Source of the DNA: Flammula alnicola
Taxonomy: Eukaryota > Basidiomycota > Agaricomycetes > Agaricales > Strophariaceae
Direction: 5' to 3'
Assembly: GCA_015499995.1 (NCBI GenBank)
Contig: JADNRV010000112.1
Location: 1-64,000, forward strand
DNA: 64,000 nt
Part shown: positions 57,028 through 64,000 of the stretch, piece after piece
How the letters are laid out: every line of letters begins with the position of its first letter
How positions within the stretch are numbered: the stretch's first letter is position 1
Position numbers and translations under genes: made by a program
The notes under the pieces: model-generated
What the model saw: the letters and a program-made list of their open reading frames with translations, nothing else
Database searches by the model: none
Told to the model about the DNA's origin: nothing

Positions 57028-59730
57028 ATGAGATTTAACCCACTCTCGTTGCTTCCTTTTGCCTTCCTTCATGCTAGCTCGCTTCACGAACTCAACGAGA
57101 CCCCCAAGGAATTCGACTACATCGTAATTGGTGCGGGGAACGCGTAAGCTATCTCGCTGTTGCTCGTTCGGATATTGAATTCATGCACGTCATCATTCAT
57201 CGTTGAACAGTGGGCTCGCCATTGCAAGCCGCCTGAGTGAAGACCCTCACACTACTGTCGCTGTTCTCGAAGCAGGTTCCAATGTGGAAAATCTACCTGA
57301 GGTCTTCAACATACCGACTCGTCTGTCTTCGCACTCACGATACCACGTTTCTCCATAGGTCTTCATTCCTGGTCTGACTGGTTTGGGGCAGACCTTCACC
57401 ACCCTCAACTGGAGATATGAGACGCTTCCACAAGAGCATCTAGGCGGTCGAACAACGATCATCAATGCGGGGAAAGCTCTCGGTGGAGGGACGATCAGTG
57501 AGTGTTGTCGTACCAGTAACCGCGTTTTCTGGTCGAGCTAATACCGCTCTTTCGCTGTATGTGTCCAGTCAACAGCATGATATTCGTACGTCGCTCTTCG
57601 CTATGTCATTCTGCCGCATGTGATAATGTTCGACTTCTAAGCCTCGCGCAGAAAAAGAGGAGTATGACGCATGGGGTGCACTGAACAACAAAGACCCGAA
57701 CTGGACTTGGGACGCTTTGCTACCCTACTTCAAGAGGTCGGAAATATTTTCTCCGCCGAATGCTGCACAAATTGCGAGCGGCGTCAAATACCAAGAGGAC
57801 GTGCACGGGACATCTGTCCAGACAGGCCGCGTGAAAGTCGGCTATCCAAACTTTTTCTACCCTCAATCGGAAATGTGGCAGAAGGCATCCGGGTTCAAAC
57901 CATCGCCTGACCTCGCGAACGGAAATCCACAAGGCACAGTGGGTATTTCGCCCAACTCGCTCGACGCCCACAATAACACGAGGTAGATATCATTCGTTGA
58001 TCTAGTTTGATATTCTAACCCGGACATATCATTGCTTTTGATCTTTCGCAGGTGTTCGTCCGTCTGCGCATATTACACGCCCTTCGTGGACAGACCCAAT
58101 TTGACTGTGTTGACGAATGTCTTCGTGACGCGTATACTCTGGGACCCGCCACGCACCTCCAAGTCACGACTGTCTGCGCCGTTAAAAGCCACCGCCGTCG
58201 AGTTCCAAGATGGGGAAGCGCAGATAAGCCATTTATCTGTAAAGAAAGAAGTTATTCTGTCTGCCGGCACCCTCGCAAGTCCAAGGATCTTGGAACACTC
58301 TGGCGTTGGTAACGAGACGTATGTACTCAGGTACTTTATTTCTTCAGCACAGTCTGCCCTAACACTTTTCACCAGGATACTCACAAAAGCGGGTGTGAAA
58401 TCCGTGTTGAATTTACCGACTGTCGGGGAAAACCTAGCAGGTAGCTGCGGCGTTATTTTTTTGGATAGCAGAACGCTCATTTCACTTTCCAATAGATCAT
58501 GTCCACGGTTGGGCAAACGCATTTACCAATGCCTCGTAAGCTTGGCGGTGTTGTTCTGTTCTATCTCTGGTTTTCTAACCTAAAATTCAGCCTCACGCGA
58601 GATTTATTGGTACTCGAGCCAAAATTCGAGACGCAACAGAGGGAGTTATGGTACCACAACCGCACCGGTGAGACATATTCTAATTTTGTTCTAGATTATC
58701 ATGAGATTTACTTGCGCCATATTAGGTGTCCTATCAGCCGCTCCTCGGTCATTGGGTCTCGCAGCGGCCTCTAACCTCTTCGCTGCCTCTGAACTCGTCA
58801 GTCTGGTTCAAGATGCCCAGTCTAACATTACACACTACGCAAAACTGTTCTCCAATGGGAACGCGGACTTGGAAAAAGGCATCGAAGCACAGCACGCCAT
58901 CGTACTAAATTTTTGGAAACGAGATAAGGTCGCGCCGGTCGAGCTCAATCTCGGTACGATGCCTCTTTCACTGCTTCATTCATACGGTGTATAAATAGTT
59001 AACTGATGGATGGATGTCATATATTAACAGAACCAGGCTATGGCGGTCCTACATTGCTTCCAAATCGTCCGGCGAGAAAGTACACGACCATCAATGCTGT
59101 TCTATTCGCGCCTCTTTCGCGTGGACGAACTCACATCACCAGCTCTAATCCTCTCGATAAATCTGCAATCGACCCCGCGTACTACGCCCATCCTCTAGAC
59201 CTGGCGACGCACGTCAAAGCAATCGAGCTCGGACGAAAGATGCTGCGCACACCCCCACTTGATTCGATCTACGAAGGAGAGTATGAGCCGGGCGAAGATA
59301 AGAAGACCGAACAGGACGTGACGACGTGGGCGAGGGGAGCCTCAGCGAGCGATAATCATGTCATCGGAACTTTGGCTATGATGCCGAAAGAGCTTGGGGG
59401 CGTTGTTGATACCAGATTGCGGGTATATGGGATTCAGAACGTTCGTGTTGTTGGTGAGCATTCGCAGCTTTATTCGGAAACGTTCATTCATTAACGTTTC
59501 ATATCATCTCAAGACGCATCTGTTATCCCGTTCCCGATCAGTGCCCATCTTGTGAGTATTTCGTTAACCATCGTTAAGGTCTTTATTCGGAGCATCGCTA
59601 ACCATTCGATAGGAATCGACTATATATATGATTGCGGAAAGGGTGCGTCCATTTTCTTTTCTCAAAGTTCGACCTAAAGTTTTCTGCTCAGGCTGCGGAC
59701 TTTGTTAAGGAAGATTCACGCCACCTCTAA
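57028..59730 (+). CDS. GMC oxidoreductase (aryl-alcohol/glucose oxidase type)
   Basis: Secreted FAD enzyme of the glucose-methanol-choline family, expected to oxidise alcohols or sugars and release H2O2. It starts with a signal peptide (MRFNPLSLLPFAFLHASSLH). The ADP-binding fold DYIVIGAGNAGLAIASRLSE is split by an intron. Also present are VAVLEAGSN, NWRYETLPQEHLGGRTTIIN, GKALGGGTI-NSMIF, EEYDAWGALNNKDPNWTWDA, EVILSAGTLASPRILEHSGV (second GMC signature) and PTVGENLADHVHGW. At the C-terminus are the catalytic-His region SDNHVIGTLAMMPKELGGVV, then NVRVVDASVIPFPISAHL and STIYMIAERAADFVKED, ending at 59730. About 13 introns. Length is near 590-600 residues, normal for the family. The exact substrate cannot be told. 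Confidence 0.9.
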
Positions 59731-60077
59731 TACTGTCAGACACATTTATTCTCTCAAACTAGCTATCTTTCTCCGTATACCAATTACTCTTGCGCCAACA
59801 TGTCAGGCCCTTGTTATTATTTTCTAGACACGTTGACTGAAGGATGATCGATGAACGTTGAACTGTGGATATAAAACACTACATACTAACGGAACGCCCA
59901 ATGTTGTTATGGCTGCAAAGCTGCATCATCAACATGAACCAGTAACGACTGCTATTTTCAAAATATGTTCGACATGGATCCCTACTCGGCACTGCAAGTC
60001 TGAGATGTATTTTTGACACGAAATCGTTGAAGTGGAATGCCATTTCAAGTACTCAGAAAAAAATAAAGAGAAGGAAA
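59731..60077. other. Intergenic; T-run terminator of the tRNA gene
   Basis: No gene. A run of seven A at 60057-60063 is a T-run on the minus strand just past the tRNA 3' end and fits a Pol III terminator. Confidence 0.6.
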
Positions 60078-60161
60078 TGGACACTGTGGGAATTGAACCC
60101 ACGACCTTGCGCACATCCAGCCGGTGCAAAGCGCACGCGCTAGCCCCTGCGCCAAGAGCCC
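60078..60161 (-). tRNA. tRNA-Ala(UGC): tRNA-Ala (anticodon UGC) with an 11-nt intron
   Basis: Minus strand. The acceptor arm GGGCTCT pairs with AGTGTCC (one T-T mismatch) and contains the G3-T70 wobble that marks tRNA-Ala. The D arm is GCGC...GCGC. The anticodon stem TGCGC/GCGCA encloses TTTGCA, giving anticodon TGC. An intron of about 11 nt (60114-60124) follows position 37, the canonical site. The T arm GTGGG-TTCAATT-CCCAC is perfect and the discriminator base is A. Confidence 0.93.
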
Positions 60162-60784
60162 ATTGAGCGTCGTACTTCAAAGCGCCACTTCAGAATTGGA
60201 GGAGGAAAAAAGGACCTTTATATCACGCTATTCTGGTTAGACGCTTTTTAGTACTGTATTACACTAAGGTTAGATCCATGCACGACGTCGCACGACGTAG
60301 CACTATGCTAAAGGGGCTTGTGACAGAGACTAGCGCGATGCAGCAACGGCGCAGCACTGAGCAACGTGTCTGCAAGGCGTAATGAACATGATGAACGGGA
60401 GCATATATGTACCCCCGCATTATCACACGTAAATTCAATTCCGCAGTTGCAGGGCACCCCTGCGCATGATCAATCGAATTTCAATATGAATTCCAATTTG
60501 TATTGAGGAAACGACATGTTCTCCGCTTAACATTCGTTCGTGGTGAAACGTTGTGCTTAGAGACGCTGTATCGGTATTTTGTAAGTACGTTCGGATAGAT
60601 ACTCTATACGAGGTGCATTCAAAACAAGAGACGAGGTATAAAGAATGAAAACCTCTCCTGCACTCCGTACGTACTAGCGTTTGTCTATAATTTACTTCAT
60701 CGCGTATCATCAAAACGTCAAGGACCGTCCCCTCAAGCCGATTAATAACCTATTTTGAAAACATTCATGCGCTTTTGGGGTTCC
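60162..60784. other. Intergenic, no gene recognised
   Basis: Short frames only. A GCACGACGT motif is repeated in tandem at about 60280-60297. It includes the 3' UTR side of the CFEM gene. Confidence 0.45.
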
Positions 60785-61465
60785 TCACAGAGCGAGAACG
60801 CCAGCAAGGATAGCTCCAACGACAGCAACTGCGCCACTCTTCGCGACCAAGGATCCAGCGGCGGACGCCTTCGAGGTGGTAGAAGCGGCAGCTCCCGAGG
60901 TAGTCGAGGCAGGCTTAGTCGAGGTGGCACTGGCAGCATGGGTGGAGGAACCAGAAGCTGCGGTGGTGGAGGCGCTGGAGCTAGCGAGAGAGAAGGGAAT
61001 GGAGTGGGTGGTGGACGCGGAGACGGTGGGGGTGATGCTCGCTATAGGGCCCAAGGTAAGGGTCAGAAAAACATCGAAGCAAAATAAGACGGAGGAAGCA
61101 TACCAGCAGCGCACTGGGAGGCCTGGAGACCAACAGCTGCGGCGATGTCGGCAGCGGTACAGTGTTGGGTCAAGCAAGCAGTAGCATCGGCTTGGAATTG
61201 AGCAGAAGCGCAGACGCAGGCCGCGTCGGTGCTGGAAGAAATCGCGTCTGGGTTAGCAATGGTTCGACGAGATGAAAATGTCAACATACAAAGAACAACC
61301 ATTCAAGGTAGCTGCGGGGATCACGCAAGCAAGCACACAAGGGGAGATCCCTGCAAGCACACTGGAAGTCGCGTTGGCAGCGGAGCTCGTCACGGTTGCG
61401 CTGGAAGATTGGCCAGAAACAACGACGGCAACAGCAGCGAGGGTAAGGAAGACCTTGGAGAACAT
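60785..61465 (-). CDS. CFEM-domain protein, GPI-anchored type
   Basis: Exons 61290-61465, 61104-61231 and 60785-61041 join in phase to 186 residues. The signal peptide is MFSKVFLTLAAVAVVVSGQS. The CFEM domain holds eight Cys: CVLACVIPAATLNGC-SFTDAACVCAS, FQADATACLTQHC and LQASQCAA. The first splice (GTATGT at 61289) rebuilds the Cys spacing exactly. A Ser/Thr/Ala-rich stalk of about 60 residues follows, then a hydrophobic C-terminus (AVAVVGAILAGVLAL) that fits GPI attachment. CFEM proteins are fungal cell-surface proteins, some haem-binding. CFEM domains normally have a conserved Asp between Cys3 and Cys4; here the DAAC Asp fits. The opposite strand has Gly-rich shadow frames. Confidence 0.92.
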
Positions 61466-62544
61466 TTTGACGAGCTTTGGTTTTTGGGGGGAGTCGTGAA
61501 CGGTGAATGAAGAGGGGGGGGTGGAGTTAGTCGTTCGATTTTGTTCGCTTTATATACTTAAGTTTCGAGCACCCTCGTTAGCAGCCGTGGGAATATACTG
61601 CACACATGTCAGGGGCGGTCAAGAATTCTTCTGTAATGATCCATTTATAACTTGGTTCAGGGTCCTTCCAGGCCCACCTTCGCCCTGGCTTTTCACGCTC
61701 AACTTGCTTTTGACGATGATTTTTGTCACATGTGCCCTCATGTGCCAGAATGGGCTGGTCGATGCCTCCGAGTCCTGAACCCCTCCTAACCGTCGACGTC
61801 GTTGAATCAGCATTCCAGCGACACCTCTGTCAATTCCGACCAGCAGAAGTTGTTAATTGGATCGCATCAAGCTAAAGATCTTCGTGATTGGCACTGCTTT
61901 CGACATGGATCACTGCGCGTTCAAGATGAAGCAAGAAGAACGTTCGCGCGTTGGGTCGGTGGAAATACCTACGGAGGGCTGTTGTTGCTAGTGTTATGTT
62001 ATCCATGCTGAGCCGGTCATCGACTTCAGCATTATTCGCCGTCAAGCTTTCAAGACAGAGTCATCTTCGCTCGTCTATTCACGAATCGACAAAATTATCC
62101 CTGATGGAGTCTGACTCTAATAATAATATTCGACTCTACATCAGTCCATCATCAATCAATTAATCACGACTCTAAGAAGTGATCAAATCATCAGTCTCGG
62201 CCCTTGGGATTCCTCTTCAAATCGGAGCCCTCGCATTGGGCTTCAAATTCGTCGACATATGAGTTGCTCATCAAGTCAATGTCAAGTCTTCGAGATGATG
62301 TCGATTGGGAAGTTAGATACATCATAGCAAACTTGTTCCAGTTATTCTCGGAACATCATTGATTCGTCGTATAGGAGTACAGTACTTAAAATTTGGTTCT
62401 GTGCGAATATGAATAAACATCAATTGCAGAATTTCATCGGCAGACAATCAGGGTGTATGACTAATACCACGTGCCCTGCTTCGGATGTTGCCGCCGGTGT
62501 GCGGCAGTGGGTCCAAATCCCAGATTCTTACGAACTGTTTGGAT
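61466..62544. other. Intergenic, no gene recognised
   Basis: Small frames at 61503-62163 show no domain or splice support. It contains the promoter of the CFEM gene on the minus strand. Confidence 0.45.
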
Positions 62545-62730
62545 TTTGGAATGTCATCGATGTGTCATCTATGTCAGGATAGGAGTTTCCACTTCCACAT
62601 CAGGCATCTATTGTTCACGCACATATAAAATCCAAACTTTGGAATGTCATCGATGTGTCATCTATGTCAGGATCGGAGTTTCCACTTCCACATCAGGCAT
62701 CTATTGTTCACGCACATATAAAATCCAAAC
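62545..62730 (+). repeat. 93-bp tandem direct repeat in a promoter
   Basis: Two copies, 62545-62637 and 62638-62730, differ at only one or so positions (AGGATAGG versus AGGATCGG). Each ends with CGCACATATAAAATCCAAAC, so the TATA-like box is duplicated together with its upstream sequence. The second box is about 95 bp before the ATG at 62813. Confidence 0.93.
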
Positions 62731-62812
62731 TCATATTGATGCTGCTCAATCGATCTTCTCATCCCCGCATCGATCTCTGATCTAACTGCTTAAAAAACAC
62801 GATATCACTTCA

Positions 62813-63242
62813 ATGGTCCTCCACCACGTCCAATTCGTTTCCTCTTCCCTGTCGGAAGCCAAGAAATTCTATCTGGCAGCACTTGCGCCGTTGGGATACG
62901 AACAATTTTACGAGGTTGAAGGCACCGTTGTTGGTCTCGGTGTCAAAGGCGTACCCGATTTTTGGCTGCGCAACGTAAAGGGCCCGGACGATCCGCCTAC
63001 GAAGGGGTTGCACTTGGCGTTCAAGGCTGAGAGCAGGGAGGTGGTAGACAAGTTCTATGAAGCGGCCTTGTAAGTGTACCACTGTTCTTTTTTGGAATTT
63101 TAATTCAATCGCGTCATTCATTTTTAGAAAAGCTGGAGCGAAGGATAACGGGCCTCCTGGAGTGAGGGACTATGTCCCAGGCTACTATGCCGCCTTCGTC
63201 CTTGATATAGAAGGGAACAATATCGAGGTGATGCACCTTTGA
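62813..63242 (+). CDS. Glyoxalase/VOC superfamily protein
   Basis: Small metal-dependent-fold protein of the vicinal oxygen chelate superfamily (glyoxalase/bleomycin resistance/dioxygenase). Exons 62813-63069 and 63128-63242 give 123 residues. It starts VLHHVQFVSSSLSEAKKFYL, with the usual first metal-ligand His in HHVQF, then AALAPLGYEQ. GLHLAFKAESREVVDKFYEA follows, with His in the second ligand position, and it ends YAAFVLDIEGNNIEVMHL with Glu as third ligand. This short single-module form is common in fungi; the substrate is unknown. Its upstream region carries the 93-bp tandem duplication including two TATA-like boxes. Confidence 0.88.
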
Positions 63243-64000
63243 AGTTTGAAAGAAAGATAGTGGAATTTGAGAAGGTAGTTTCAGCGCACGCTCGACTTCT
63301 TACAATGGTAGATTTTGACTTCCTTTTTCATTCAGCAGGGATCGCGAATCCTTTTTCCCGTTTCCCTCGGATCCCAGTTCGGCTAGTTGACAGAAATTAA
63401 ACCACTGGAGGACTTGAATTTTGTACCCGAATGAAATATATTTGAGTTGACCCAGATCATCTGGAACGTTCATGCACTCTTCTCGCGTCTGAACATTATC
63501 GAAGGGTCTTAACAGTGCACGCGTTTCATGGTTAACTTCGCGTGCGTGGATGGTCTGCGTCGTCGGGGCCGGGGTGGTTGTGCTGCCGATTGGTGATTTG
63601 AAACGAGACGAGGTGGAATAGAGATTCTCATGTTCGCAGTACGCTGGCAACCATAATGAGCAAACGGTGCTAATAGTAGCGAGGTGTCGATATCGGGCTT
63701 CTCGAACCGTCCAGGTATAAATCGGCGACGCTGGCTAAAAGTTTGCCGCTGGATGTTCTATTGGACTCTGACCATTTCTACCCAAATCCGTCCTATATTC
63801 TGCTGGATGTCTTCAGATATCTTCTCAGTCGGCACTGGTCCTTCCAGGAGGTGGGCCTACAGTCAAATCTATAATCCTTTGCGGAGAGGACTGTTGCATA
63901 GTAATAAGCACCTCACTCTGAGCGACCGTAATTCTTGTGGGCGGTGCGGAGGCGGAGTGTGCATAGGTATTGGAGTTTAGAGGTGGTTTGACCCGGAGGG
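63243..64000. other. Right edge; unassigned open frames
   Basis: A minus-strand frame at 63300-63650 (116 codons, with a Ser/Thr/Pro-rich start) could be an exon of a gene extending beyond the window. A plus-strand frame at 63684-63980 overlaps nothing known. Neither is recognisable. Confidence 0.35.

Noticed and set aside
60755..61510. Gly-rich plus-strand frames (GGRSGSSRGSRG-like)
   Set aside because: They mirror the Ser/Thr/Ala-rich stalk of the CFEM gene on the other strand, whose splice sites and eight Cys fit perfectly.

Overview
This window is nuclear DNA from a filamentous basidiomycete, most likely an Agaricomycete; I cannot place it to species. Protein-coding genes are split by many 45-80 nt GT/AG introns. 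The gene families are typical of mushrooms: B-type F-box/LRR proteins, NACHT NTPases, BTB proteins, multicopy C3H1 and DUF6697-like proteins, GMC oxidoreductases, CFEM proteins and a CaaX pheromone precursor. A U6 snRNA and an intron-bearing tRNA-Ala(UGC) are also present. I read nothing bacterial or organellar.

Layout. 1-3.2 kb: an orphan hypothetical gene and the U6 snRNA. 4.2-11.2 kb: two tandem paralogous cytochrome P450s on the minus strand. The first has a young gag-only LTR retrotransposon inserted in its last codons. About 13 kb: a small minus-strand gene with the features of a farnesylated mating pheromone precursor. 13.8-16.1 kb: a nested transposon, in which a hAT-like element carrying a beta-adaptin gene fragment sits inside a long-TIR, 9-bp-TSD MITE. 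16.3-25.5 kb: a DNAJC21/Jjj1-like J-protein gene, a DUF6697-like gene, C3H zinc-finger genes and several truncated or inverted copies of each. 26.3-28.4 kb: a GT4 glycosyltransferase. 29.4-32.1 kb: a NACHT NTPase. 32.6-37.7 kb: a hydantoinase/oxoprolinase-DUF917 fusion gene whose start codon is cut off by a MITE. 38.5-43.1 kb: a second DUF6697-BTB-C3H cassette. 43.2-44.5 kb: a decayed F-box-like gene. 44.9-47.5 kb: a third DUF6697-like gene split by a foldback MITE. 47.9-59.7 kb: mostly ordinary genes (a hypothetical nuclear-type protein, an NTF2-like secreted protein, a beta-carbonic anhydrase, a damaged F-box gene, exosome RRP46 and a GMC oxidoreductase). 60-64 kb: tRNA-Ala, a CFEM GPI-type protein, and a small glyoxalase/VOC protein behind a tandemly duplicated promoter.

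How it fits together. There is no single operon-like pathway. The window is best read as a transposon-rich accessory region, roughly 4-47 kb, joined to a conserved housekeeping stretch, roughly 47-63 kb. Four separate insertions sit inside, or carry pieces of, recognisable host genes. In three of them the target duplication and interrupted reading frame can be read directly: the LTR element in the P450, a MITE in HyuA and a MITE in DUF6697. The DUF6697, C3H and J-protein segments have been copied together several times, always in a related order. Five apparent frameshifts each fit one missing G or C in a short G/C run, so some pseudogene calls may be consensus errors. The gene models are my own splice-site readings without transcripts or database searches.
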